A DNA stretch of 39,396 bases, taken from contig NZ_BARG01000040.1 in assembly GCF_000376565.1 (NCBI RefSeq), positions 1-39,396 on the forward strand, in the 5' to 3' direction. The translations under genes were made by a program, and so were the position numbers. Shown here one piece after another: positions 29,752-37,902 of the stretch (positions are counted from its first letter, which is position 1; the number at the start of each line of letters is the position of its first letter). The DNA comes from Streptomyces hokutonensis (GTDB lineage: Bacteria; Actinomycetota; Actinomycetes; Streptomycetales; Streptomycetaceae). The notes below the pieces were generated by a model, which made no database searches, was not told where the DNA came from, and saw only the letters and a list, made by a program, of their open reading frames with translations.

Positions 29752-31443
29752 ATGACCGATCGCTGGGCGCTCGCCCCGGCCGAGGGCGGTGGCGTCGAGG
29801 TCGCCGCCCTCGGTCCCGACGGGCTGCCCGGGCCGGGGGCCGTGCGGTGGGAGCCGGATCTCGTCGGGGCCGTGCGCGGTCGGCCCGACGTGAGCCGGTG
29901 GGTGTGGCGGTCCACCGCCGAGGTGTATCCGGCGCTGCTCGCCGCGGGGGTGCGGGTGGAGCGGTGCTACGACGTGGAGGACGCCGAGACCCTGCTGCTC
30001 GGGTACGAGGGGCGGCACGGGGAGCCGCGGTCGGCCGCCGCCGCGCTGGCCCGGCTGCGCGGCGGACCCGTACCGCCGGATCCCCCGCAGCGGGCCGCCG
30101 AACCCGGTTCGCAGTCCTCGCTCTTCGAACCGCAGAGCGTGCGTCTCCCCCTCGCCGACCTCCTCGCCGTGTACACCGAGCAGCAGCGGCGGCACGACAC
30201 CACCGAGCACCCCGACCGGATGCGGCTGCTCACCGCGTCGGAGTCGGCGGGCATGCTGGTCGCCGCCGAGATGAACCGGGCGGGGCTGCCGTGGAGCGCC
30301 GACGTGCACCGGGAGCTGCTGCACGAGTTGTTGGGCGAGCGGTATGTGGGTGGGGGCGAGCCTCGACGGTTGGCCGAGTTGGCGGACGAGGTGTCGGCCG
30401 CCTTCGGGAGGCGGGTGCGGCCGGACCTGCCCGCAGATGTCGTCAAGGCCTTCGCGCAGGCCGGGATCAAGGTCAGGTCGACCCGGCGCTGGGAGATCCA
30501 GTCCCTCGACCACCCGGCGGTGAAGCCGCTGCTGGAGTACAAGAAGCTGTACCGGATCTGGGTCGCCCACGGCTGGTCCTGGTTGCAGGACTGGGTGCGG
30601 GAGGGGCGGTTCCGGCCGGAGTTCCTGGCCGGCGGGACCGTCACCGGGCGCTGGGTCACCAACGGCGGGGGCGGGCTGCAGATCCCCAAAATCATCCGGC
30701 GCGCGGTGGTCGCCGACCCGGGCTGGCGGCTCGTCGTCGCCGACGCCGACCAGATGGAGCCACGGGTGCTCGCCGCGATCTCCCGCGACCCCGGGCTGAT
30801 GGAGGTGGCCGGCCGCCCCACCGACCTCTACCAGTCCGTGTCCGACCGCGCCTTCTCCGGCGACCGCGACCAGGCCAAGATCGCGGTGCTCGGCGCGGTC
30901 TACGGCCAGACCTCCGGCGACGGCCTCAAGAACCTCGCCGCGCTCAGACGCCGGTTCCCCAAGGCGGTGGCGTACGTCGACGACGCCGCGCGGGCCGGTG
31001 AGGAGGGGCGGCTCGTGCGGACCTGGCTGGGGCGGACCTGCCCGCCGGTGGCCGGCGGCGAGGACGCGGCGGAGGAGGCGGGCATCCCGCAGGACGACCC
31101 CGTCACCGCGCCCACCGACCAAGGCTGGGTGCCGGGCTACGCCTCCACCAACTCCCGTGCCCGGGGCCGCTTCGCCCGCAACTTCGTCGTCCAGGGCAGC
31201 GCGGCCGACTGGGCTCTGCTGATGCTCGCCGCGCTCCGCCGGTCCTGCGCGGAGCTCGCGGCCGAGCTGGTCTTCTTCCAGCACGACGAGGTGATCGTGC
31301 ACTGCCCGAAGGAGGAGGCCGAGACCGTGGCCACCGCGATACGGGAGGCCGCCGACCTCGCCGGACGCCTGACGTTCGGGGAGACACCCGTCCGCTTCCC
31401 GTTCACCGTCGCGGTGGTCGAGTGCTACGCCGACGCGAAGTAG
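29752..31443 (+). CDS. Family A DNA polymerase-like protein (bifunctional 3'-5' exonuclease/polymerase type)
   Basis: A 563-residue protein, shorter than DNA polymerase I (about 900) with no 5'-nuclease domain. Polymerase motifs: A at about residue 329 (VVADADQMEPRVL, in place of DYSQIELR), B at about 372 (RDQAKIAVLGAVYGQ), C at about 508 (FQHDEVIV). The N-terminal 140 residues match the position of the exonuclease domain, but no D-x-E is visible, so proofreading looks lost. Many Streptomyces carry this as a second PolA-like gene besides the true polA; its role may be in repair. Start ATG 29752; no strong Shine-Dalgarno. Confidence 0.9.
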   Translation: MTDRWALAPAEGGGVEVAALGPDGLPGPGAVRWEPDLVGAVRGRPDVSRWVWRSTAEVYPALLAAGVRVERCYDVEDAETLLLGYEGRHGEPRSAAAALARLRGGPVPPDPPQRAAEPGSQSSLFEPQSVRLPLADLLAVYTEQQRRHDTTEHPDRMRLLTASESAGMLVAAEMNRAGLPWSADVHRELLHELLGERYVGGGEPRRLAELADEVSAAFGRRVRPDLPADVVKAFAQAGIKVRSTRRWEIQSLDHPAVKPLLEYKKLYRIWVAHGWSWLQDWVREGRFRPEFLAGGTVTGRWVTNGGGGLQIPKIIRRAVVADPGWRLVVADADQMEPRVLAAISRDPGLMEVAGRPTDLYQSVSDRAFSGDRDQAKIAVLGAVYGQTSGDGLKNLAALRRRFPKAVAYVDDAARAGEEGRLVRTWLGRTCPPVAGGEDAAEEAGIPQDDPVTAPTDQGWVPGYASTNSRARGRFARNFVVQGSAADWALLMLAALRRSCAELAAELVFFQHDEVIVHCPKEEAETVATAIREAADLAGRLTFGETPVRFPFTVAVVECYADAK

Positions 31444-31461
31444 GACCGAGGCCTACAACTG

Positions 31462-34400
31462 TCAACGCGCGTCACCCTGCGACAACAGCTCACCCAGCTC
31501 CTCCACGACCGCCTTCTCGTCGGTCCCGTCGAGCGCGGCGAGGGCGGTACGCCACTCCTCGTACGCTTCCTCCACGCGCCCCTGTTCCCGTAGCAGCAGG
31601 CCGAGTTGGTGACGGGCGAGGCCGCCCATGTAACGGTCGGCGCGGGCGTCCGCGCGGCGCAGCAGCTCCGCACACTCGGCACCGGCGGCCTCCGTCCGGC
31701 CGAGCAGCCGCAGCGCCCGGACCAGTCCGAGCCGGGTCTGCGACTCGCCGTGCCAGTCGCCGAGGTCGCCGAGGACGCGCAGGCTCTCCTCGAAGTGCGG
31801 TAGGGCGGCGGCCGGTTCACCGAGAGCGAGGTGGGCGTAGCCGATGTTGCAGTGCGCGGAGTGCTGCACGATCACCGCGCCGATCCCGACACCGATGGCC
31901 AGCGAACGCCGGTGCTGCTCGATGGCGGCGCGCGGATCGGTGTGCTCGTACAGGTTGCCGAGATGGCTGTAGGTCACGGCCTCGCCGTACGGATCGTCCA
32001 ACTGCCGTGAGTACGCGAGACTCTGACGCAGCGCGACCCCGGACTCGGCATGCCGGCCCAGCCCTTCGAGGAGAAGACCCCGGTTGTTGAGACACCGCCG
32101 AATCCAGGAGGTCGCGTCGAGCCGCCACCAGATGGCCAGCGCCTGATCATTAAGAGCGAGGGCCTCGCTCTGCCGCCCGGTCAGAAAGTGCAGCCCGGCG
32201 AGATCACCCAACGCGTACGCCTCCGCCGCCTCGTCCCCGAGCCGCCGCGCCGCACCCAGACCGACCCGCCCGAGCACCTCCATCTCGGCGACCCGCCCAC
32301 CACGCAGCACATACGGAAAGAGCAGCCGGACAAGGGTCGAGACCTGGGCGGTTCTACGCCGGTCGGCGCTGTCGCCGTACCGGTTGACGAGCGCCACCAC
32401 GTTCTCCAACTCCAAGTCCCCCCAGGCAAACGCCTCCTGGGAGTCCCGGAACGGATCGACGGCCGCCACCTCCGCCGCATGCCCGGGCAACTGCGCGGCA
32501 GTCGGCCGCCGCCGATCGTCCTGATCGAGCCCCGGTTCGACAATCGCGATGAGCGCCCGCTCGGCAACGGCGGCGTACCAGGCGAGAGCGACATCGACGA
32601 GATCGCTGGGCCGCCCGGCCCCTACGATTTCGCTGCGCGGCCCAACCGCTGCGACACCGCCGCGCGGCTCGGCCGCCGTGACGCCGGCACGCGATCCGTC
32701 AGCCGTGACGTCACCACCGTGCGGCCCGGCCCCCGCAACGTCAGCACCCGGCCCGGCCGCCCTGACGTCACCGCACGGCTCGACCCCCGCAACACCGCCG
32801 GCCTGCTCAACTACGGGACTGTCGCCACGCGATCCAGCCCCCGCACCCACACCGGACGACCCGGCCGCCGCAATATCGCCACGCGGCCCGAGCGCAGGGG
32901 CATCGCCGCGAGAATCGGCCGCCGCGATGTCACCGCGCAGCTCGGCCGCCGTGCCGTCAGCACGCGCCCCGGCCGCCCTGACGTCGCTGTACGGCTCGAT
33001 GACCTGCTCGACTACGGGATTGTCGCCACGCGATCCAGCAGCCTCCGCACCCACACCGGACGACCCGATCGCCGCAGTGTCGCTGCGCGGTCCGGCCTCC
33101 GTGCCCGCACCAGGCGACCCGACCCCCGCGCTATCCCTGCGCGGGCCAACCGTCGCGACGCCGCCGCGCGATCCAACCCCCACGACACCACCGAACGACC
33201 CGGCCCCCGCAATATCGCCGCGCGGCCCGGCCGCCGCCAGTTCGCGGGCGAAGTCTCTGACCAGGTCGTGGGGGGTGTAGCGGCCGTATGCCGTTTCCTC
33301 CAGGAGGGCTACGTCGACGAGGCGGTCGAGGGCGGCCTCGGCGCGGCGTTGGGCGGTGGTGGTGAGGCGGGCGAGCAGGGGGGCGCCGTAGGCCGGGAGG
33401 TCTAGGGCGCCGATGTGGTGGAGGGTTAGGGCCGCGTCTCGGTCGGTTTCGCGGTCGGAGGCGGCGAGGGCGTCGTGGGCCACCGCCAGGGAGCGGCGGA
33501 CGCTGAGGTCGTCGTACTCCAGGTGGGGCAATCGGCTCTCCGTGGCGGCCAGTTGGCCGGCCAGGACACCCGGGGTGAGCGCCTTGCGCGCGGCGAGGCG
33601 GGCGGCGACCACGCGTAGCGCGAGGGGGAGGCGGCCGGTGAGTTCGACGAGCGGGTGGGCCGCGCCGAGGCCGTCGCGGCCGGACACCGCGCGCAGCAGT
33701 GCCGCGCTGTCCTCCCCGGACAGCGGCGCGAGCGGGAAGCGGCGGGCGCCGTCGAGGGCGGTCAGCGGTGAGCGGCTGGTGACGAGCACCGCGCAGCCCG
33801 TGCCGCCGGGCAGCAGCGGCCGTACCTGGGCGGCGTTCCCGGCATCGTCCAGCAGCATGAGTGTGCGGGTGGGGGCCAGCAGGGAGCGCAGCAACGCGGC
33901 TGCCGCGTCCGGGTGTTCGGGGATGTGCCGGGGTTCGGCGCCGAGGTCGCGGAGCAGCGCGTGGAGGGCCTGGCCGGCGGTGAGGGGGGCCATGCCCGGG
34001 GTGGCGCCGTGCAGGTTCACGTACAACTGCCCGTCCGGAAAGTGTTCCCGCAGCTCATGGGCGGTGTGCAGGGCGAGGGCGCTCTTGCCCACGCCGGCCA
34101 TGCCGCTGATCACCACCAGGGCGTGCGAGCCGGGTTCCGCGGAAGGGCGGCGCGCGAGGGTGTCGCGCAGGGCGTCGAGGGTGTCGGCGCGGCCGGTGAA
34201 GTGGGCGGGCGGGGGCGGGAGTTGAGCGGGGCGGGGCGGCGAGGGCGGCCGATCCAGGATTCCGGCCCCACCGGGCCCACTGGCCGCACCGGCCGCACCA
34301 GACCCACCGGACCCACCAGACCCACCAGACCCACCAGACCCACCGGACCCACCGGACCCACCGGACCCACCGGACGCGCCGGCCCGACCGGACGCGTCGG

Positions 34401-35229
34401 GCACATTCACCGACTCACGCGCACCGACGCCCCCACCGGCCTCGACGGGACCGGGATCCCCCGCCCGCACCTCGACCACCCCCCGCAACACCTCCACATG
34501 CGCCTCCCGCACCCCCGCCCCCGGCTCGATGCCCAGCTCCTCGATCAGGCGGTTGCGCAGGTCGCGGTGGACGGCGAGGGCCTCGGGCTGGCGGCCGGTG
34601 CGGTGGAGGGCGAGCATCAGCTGGCGGTGGTAGCCCTCGCGGAGCGGATGGTCGGCGACCAGCGCGGCCAACTCCGGTACCAGCGCGCCGAGTCGGGCGC
34701 CGCCGAGGGCGAGCTCGGCGTCGTAGCGCCATTCGAGGGCGAGGAGGCGGGCCTCGGTGAGGCGTTGGGCGAAGGCGTAGCCGCCGAGTTCGGCGGGGAG
34801 GCCGCTGAGCGGGGTGCCGCGCCACAGTGCGAGGGCCGCCGTGCAGGCGCGGACGGTCCGGGGCCAGTCCCGGTCGGCGTGTGCGGCGCGGGCCGCGGTG
34901 ACGTGGGACTCGAAGACGTGGACGTCCAACTCGCCCTCGTTGACACGGAGTTGGTAGCCGGGCGGGATCGCGCGCAGCCGTTCGGGGTCGTCGAGGAGGC
35001 GGCGCAGCCGGGTCACGTGGTTGTGCAGGGACGCGTGCGCGGAGGCCGGCGGCGAGCCGCCCCACAGGGCGTCCTTGAGCGCGTCGACGGAGACGACCCG
35101 GCTCGGTTCGAGGAGCAGCGCGGCGAGCAGGACGCGCACCTTGGTGCCGCCGATGGGCCGCACCAGGTCGCCGTCACGGCCGTAGAGGACAGTCGTGCCC
35201 AGCAGTCCGAACCGCAGCTCGCACCGCAT
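31462..35229 (-). CDS. SARP/AfsR-type regulator with NB-ARC and TPR domains
   Basis: A 1255-residue regulator. In order: OmpR-like winged helix (residues 1-95), bacterial transcriptional activation domain (95-240), a linker with eight GGS (about 284-309), NB-ARC ATPase (P-loop GMAGVGKSA near 375; LMLLDDAGN), a winged-helix part ending YGRYTPHDLVRDFARELAA (about 660), a repeat region (668-871), then TPRs from about 920 (NNRGLLLEGLGRHAESGV, YSHLGNLYEHT, NIGYAHLALGEP). AfsR-like proteins activate antibiotic pathway genes in response to kinases and nucleotides. Start ATG 35229 or GTG 35232. It is longer than AfsR (993) mainly because of the 204-residue repeat. Confidence 0.93.
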   Translation of the reverse strand: MRCELRFGLLGTTVLYGRDGDLVRPIGGTKVRVLLAALLLEPSRVVSVDALKDALWGGSPPASAHASLHNHVTRLRRLLDDPERLRAIPPGYQLRVNEGELDVHVFESHVTAARAAHADRDWPRTVRACTAALALWRGTPLSGLPAELGGYAFAQRLTEARLLALEWRYDAELALGGARLGALVPELAALVADHPLREGYHRQLMLALHRTGRQPEALAVHRDLRNRLIEELGIEPGAGVREAHVEVLRGVVEVRAGDPGPVEAGGGVGARESVNVPDASGRAGASGGSGGSGGSGGSGGSGGSGGSGGSGAAGAASGPGGAGILDRPPSPPRPAQLPPPPAHFTGRADTLDALRDTLARRPSAEPGSHALVVISGMAGVGKSALALHTAHELREHFPDGQLYVNLHGATPGMAPLTAGQALHALLRDLGAEPRHIPEHPDAAAALLRSLLAPTRTLMLLDDAGNAAQVRPLLPGGTGCAVLVTSRSPLTALDGARRFPLAPLSGEDSAALLRAVSGRDGLGAAHPLVELTGRLPLALRVVAARLAARKALTPGVLAGQLAATESRLPHLEYDDLSVRRSLAVAHDALAASDRETDRDAALTLHHIGALDLPAYGAPLLARLTTTAQRRAEAALDRLVDVALLEETAYGRYTPHDLVRDFARELAAAGPRGDIAGAGSFGGVVGVGSRGGVATVGPRRDSAGVGSPGAGTEAGPRSDTAAIGSSGVGAEAAGSRGDNPVVEQVIEPYSDVRAAGARADGTAAELRGDIAAADSRGDAPALGPRGDIAAAGSSGVGAGAGSRGDSPVVEQAGGVAGVEPCGDVRAAGPGADVAGAGPHGGDVTADGSRAGVTAAEPRGGVAAVGPRSEIVGAGRPSDLVDVALAWYAAVAERALIAIVEPGLDQDDRRRPTAAQLPGHAAEVAAVDPFRDSQEAFAWGDLELENVVALVNRYGDSADRRRTAQVSTLVRLLFPYVLRGGRVAEMEVLGRVGLGAARRLGDEAAEAYALGDLAGLHFLTGRQSEALALNDQALAIWWRLDATSWIRRCLNNRGLLLEGLGRHAESGVALRQSLAYSRQLDDPYGEAVTYSHLGNLYEHTDPRAAIEQHRRSLAIGVGIGAVIVQHSAHCNIGYAHLALGEPAAALPHFEESLRVLGDLGDWHGESQTRLGLVRALRLLGRTEAAGAECAELLRRADARADRYMGGLARHQLGLLLREQGRVEEAYEEWRTALAALDGTDEKAVVEELGELLSQGDAR
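32618..33228 (-). repeat. About 20 copies of a 27-bp (9-residue) repeat in the SARP gene
   Basis: Units follow G-x-R-G-D-x-A-x-A, for example GPRGDIAGA, GSRGGVATV, GPRRDSAGV, GPRSDTAAI, GPRGDIAAA and EPRGGVAAV. A longer block (GSSGVGA, GSRGD-x-PVVEQ, x-DVRAAG) occurs twice, about 65 residues apart, showing segmental duplication on top of the unit repeat. It lies between the NB-ARC/winged-helix region and the TPRs and stays in frame throughout. Confidence 0.9.
34304..34380 (-). repeat. Eight GGS codon-triplet repeats (9 bp unit) in the SARP linker
   Basis: GACCCACCG and GACCCACCA alternate eight times on the plus strand, encoding (GGS)8 between the BTAD and NB-ARC domains. Glycine-serine linkers of this regularity are unusual for natural proteins. 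Confidence 0.92.
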
Positions 35230-35569
35230 CACACCGACCCGTCGCCCTTCCGCGCGGCCCTGTCGGCCGTGCTCCGCGGCGGAGTTCGCCGCCGTCCCTG
35301 GCGGATTTCCGCCCCGTACCCGGCGGTTTCCCGCCAGCCTGTCCCGGTCGTCGAGGGCCGGGATCCGCTACCGTACCCGCCCTCTTCCGCTGCCGCGCGG
35401 CGACTTCAGGCCATCCGTCCCCGGAGCATCGGGCGCACCGTTGGCCACATGTTAGCGATTCGTTGGCGCGACCTGATGTGATCACTTCATCGGATCTGGC
35501 CCGACGGTGCGCGCGTACGACGCGCAACTCGGGGGAGTGTCGCCGTCGTGGCCGGGTCCGGGGACGCGA
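35230..35569. other. 340-bp intergenic region upstream of the SARP gene
   Basis: No credible gene is seen here. The region should hold the SARP promoter (minus). At 35474-35489 there is TGAT-GTGATCAC-TTCA, a near-perfect 16-bp dyad (one mismatched pair) around a GTGATCAC core, about 245 bp upstream of the SARP start. Reaching for an operator is inference. Confidence 0.5.
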
Positions 35570-35608
35570 GAGGGCCCCGGTCGGCGGAGGTGATCGACCG
35601 GGGCCCTC
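35570..35608. terminator. Terminator hairpin past the GT2 gene
   Basis: A perfect 14-bp GC-rich stem (GAGGGCCCCGGTCG at 35570-35583 with 35595-35608) with an 11-nt loop lies about 60 bp past the GT2 stop on the minus strand. There is no T tract, as is common for Streptomyces terminators. Confidence 0.75.
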
Positions 35609-35615
35609 GTCCCTC

Positions 35616-35667
35616 ACATCTGTGACATCCGCGGTACCGCTACATCTTTGACATCCGCGGTACCGCG
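35616..35667. repeat. Two tandem 26-bp repeats between GT2 stop and terminator
   Basis: 35616-35641 and 35642-35667 match at 24 of 26 positions and both contain GCGGTACCGC, itself a 10-bp palindrome, after TGACATCC. The array ends 2 bp before the GT2 stop codon and precedes the hairpin. Confidence 0.8.
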
Positions 35668-35669
35668 GC

Positions 35670-36563
35670 TCAGATCACGGGCGGACGGCCCAGCCGCGTC
35701 AGCCGCCACACGGTCCGCCAGCGCATGGCCCGCCGCTCCCCCGCCGGTTCGCGCACCCCCTCCACGAACCCTCCGAACCACGCCCGCAGCCCGCCGAGCG
35801 ACCGGGTCCGTACGAGGGTCAGCAGCGTCCACACGCCCAGGTGCACCGGGATCAGCGCGAGCGGCAGCCGGCGCCGGACCAGCCAGACGCGGTTGCGGGC
35901 GGTGACGCGGTGGTAGATGGCGTGCCGGGCGGGCGAGGTCTTCGGGTGCTGGAGGAGGAGCTCGGGGACGTAGCGGATGTGCCAGCCGGCGTCGGCGGCC
36001 CGCCAGGCGAGGTCGGTCTCCTCGTGCGCGAAGAAGAACTCGGCCGGCCAGTCCCCCGTCTCGGCGAGCATGGCCATGCTGAGCGCGTGGCCGCCGCCGA
36101 GGAACCCGGTGACGTAGCCGCCCCGCATCGGGTCCCCCGCGCCGACCCGCGGCACATGCCGCCGCTGGGTCTCGCCGTGCTCGTCGGCGATCCGGAACCC
36201 GACGATGCCCAGGCGCGGTTCGGCCGCGTACAGGTCGCGCACCCGGCGCAGCACGTCCGCGTCGACGAGCAGTCCGTCGTCGTCGAGTTCCACTACGACG
36301 TCCACGTCGCCGAACTCCCGCAGCCGGGCCAGGCCGACATTGCGTCCGCCCGGGCAGCCGAGGTTCTCGTCGACGTCGACGGTGGTGACCTCGCCGGGCA
36401 GGGAGAGCCGCTCGGCGAACTCCGGGAGCCGGCAACCGTTTCCGACGATCACGATGCGGGCCGGCGGGAGGTCCTGTTTGGCCACGGACTCGAGAAGCGC
36501 GTCGACCTCGGCGGGCCGGTTTCCCATGGTCACCACGGCGACGGCGATCCTCGGCTCCACCAC
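35670..36563 (-). CDS. Glycosyltransferase family 2
   Basis: A 297-residue GT2 transferase. IAVAVVTMGNRPAEVDALL is the nucleotide-sugar binding start; ENLGCPGGRNVGL and VVELDDDGLL carry the catalytic-metal Asp cluster; the acceptor-site region reads FFFAHEETDLAWRAADAGW. The C-terminal segment has a hydrophobic patch (LPLALIPVHLGVWTLLTLV) that may lie on the membrane. The product could be a cell-wall or glycolipid sugar; this cannot be told from sequence. GTG 36563 has GGAG 8 nt upstream. It lies 106 bp after the DUF3052 gene on the same strand and may be co-transcribed. Confidence 0.9.
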   Translation of the reverse strand: MVEPRIAVAVVTMGNRPAEVDALLESVAKQDLPPARIVIVGNGCRLPEFAERLSLPGEVTTVDVDENLGCPGGRNVGLARLREFGDVDVVVELDDDGLLVDADVLRRVRDLYAAEPRLGIVGFRIADEHGETQRRHVPRVGAGDPMRGGYVTGFLGGGHALSMAMLAETGDWPAEFFFAHEETDLAWRAADAGWHIRYVPELLLQHPKTSPARHAIYHRVTARNRVWLVRRRLPLALIPVHLGVWTLLTLVRTRSLGGLRAWFGGFVEGVREPAGERRAMRWRTVWRLTRLGRPPVI

Positions 36564-36669
36564 GTCCCTCACTCCATCCGGCCATCCGGCGATGCCCGCG
36601 CCCTGACCGCGCAACACTCGCTGTTCACCAAGATGTTGCCTTACGTCGGCAGGTGGCTACGACTCAAGT

Positions 36670-37116
36670 TCATTTTGCGGGACCTTTGTTGTGGCTTTGC
36701 CGGTTTTCCCTCCGCCGCACGAACTTCAGCCCCGACCAGTCCTCCCCCAGCGCGGCCACCTTCACATCCACCACCCCGAGCGGGAGGAAGAGGTCCCGGA
36801 GACCGTTCTCGGTGATGTCACTGACATGACCCGCGGCCTTGCGCGGCCAGGCGATCCACAGCATGGCGGCGTCGTCGAGACCGAGGACGAGTTCCATCCC
36901 CTCCGCGTCCAGTTCCTTCCACTCCCGGTAGAAGGCGACGGTGACGTCCGCGTCGCGCGTCCCGCCGTCGGCGACCTCGCAGTCGTCGGGCAGCCCGGGG
37001 ATGTCCCACCCGTCGGGCGCGTGCCGCAGCCGTACCCGGTGCCCCGGCTTGACGCCGATCTTCTTGGCGAGCGGAGTGGCGGAGTAACCTCCGGCCGCCG
37101 CAGGGGAATTGACCAT
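36670..37116 (-). CDS. DUF3052 domain protein
   Basis: A 148-residue cytoplasmic protein of the actinobacterial DUF3052 family: YSATPLAKKIGVKPGHRVRLRHAPDGW, the ELVLGLDDAAMLWIAWPRKA core and LFLPLGVVDVKVAALGEDWSGLKFVRR are all conserved. Function is unknown. ATG 37116 with GGAGG upstream. It lies 117 bp downstream of the DUF5707 gene stop, with a terminator between them. In the leader at 37147-37178 TTCTCTTCTTACG occurs twice. Confidence 0.9.
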   Translation of the reverse strand: MVNSPAAAGGYSATPLAKKIGVKPGHRVRLRHAPDGWDIPGLPDDCEVADGGTRDADVTVAFYREWKELDAEGMELVLGLDDAAMLWIAWPRKAAGHVSDITENGLRDLFLPLGVVDVKVAALGEDWSGLKFVRRRENRQSHNKGPAK

Positions 37117-37182
37117 GTGCTCTGACCTCCGTACCGCAACGGTGTCTGTTCTTCTCTTCTTACGTCTTCTCTTCTTACGGCA

Positions 37183-37216
37183 ACGGCGCCCCGCCTCGGT
37201 CGAGGCGGGGCGCCGT
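37183..37216 (-). terminator. Terminator after the DUF5707 gene
   Basis: A 16-bp perfect stem (ACGGCGCCCCGCCTCG at 37183-37198 with 37201-37216) with a 2-nt gap begins 17 bp past the DUF5707 stop. The following minus-strand sequence is pyrimidine/purine-rich (AAGAAGAG), without a T tract. Confidence 0.82.
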
Positions 37217-37233
37217 ACCTGTATACGTGAGGG

Positions 37234-37695
37234 TCAGCCCGCGACCTCGAAGGTGGCGGCCTTGGACACGAACGCCGTGCCGCCGTCCTTGGCCGTGGCC
37301 AGCGTCGAGACGTTCCAGGTGCCCTTGGGCGCGTCGGCCGCCTCCTTCTTGGTGACCTTGAAGGTGTAGGTGCAGCGCGAGGTGTCGCCCGAGGTGGGCT
37401 TGCACGTGGCGGAGTCGACGTAGCGGAGGTCCGCCTTGGTCGGCGCCGGCTTCGAACTCGCGGGCCACGCAATGACCTTGAGGCCGCGGATGCCGGAGTC
37501 GTCGGTGACGTCCACGGTGTAGGTGAAGGAGCCGGCGGCGCTCGCGGTCGGGGCCGTGTAGCGGGCGGAGCCGTTCGTGAGGGTCGGCTCGGTGGGCGTG
37601 GAGGCGGCCGACGCGGCGAGACCGGCGGCGACGACTCCGCCGACCGCCGCGACACCGACGAGCGAGGAGACGAGAGCGCGCTTGGACATGGACAT
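37234..37695 (-). CDS. Secreted DUF5707-like protein
   Basis: A 153-residue protein with a Sec signal peptide (MSMSKRALVSSLVGVAAVGG, cleavage likely after SAASA near residue 30). The mature part is a small Ig-like beta domain with two Cys (SATCKPTSG and SRCTYTFKV), probably disulphide-bonded. I recognise it as DUF5707-like with moderate certainty; function is unknown. ATG 37695 (or 37689) with GGGGGA upstream. It is divergent from the histidine kinase gene across 207 bp. Confidence 0.8.
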   Translation of the reverse strand: MSMSKRALVSSLVGVAAVGGVVAAGLAASAASTPTEPTLTNGSARYTAPTASAAGSFTYTVDVTDDSGIRGLKVIAWPASSKPAPTKADLRYVDSATCKPTSGDTSRCTYTFKVTKKEAADAPKGTWNVSTLATAKDGGTAFVSKAATFEVAG

Positions 37696-37902
37696 GGGAG
37701 ATCCCCCTGGGTGGTGTGGGTGGTGTGGGAGGCGGTGGTCGACCGCTTCCCTCGATGTGATCGAGCCTAGGAGCGGGGCGGGGCGCGGTCCTCCGGCTGA
37801 AGGACGGTTGCCGCCTTGAACCAGAGATAGAGAGTCCCGGGGCCGTAATCCCCCTTCAGCCTGAGCCGGGCCCCTCACCTGCGCCCATAGCCTTTGAGTG
37901 CC

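Noticed and set aside
32618..33228. Repeat array considered as a CRISPR
   Set aside because: Units are 27 bp, contiguous without spacers, and in frame within a large coding region.
32700..33228. RGD tripeptides as cell-adhesion motifs
   Set aside because: The protein is a cytoplasmic DNA-binding regulator; RGD arises from the G-x-R-G-D repeat unit.
34304..34380. 9-bp repeats considered as iterons or an origin
   Set aside because: They are in frame, encode GGS, and lie inside the SARP gene linker with no origin context.
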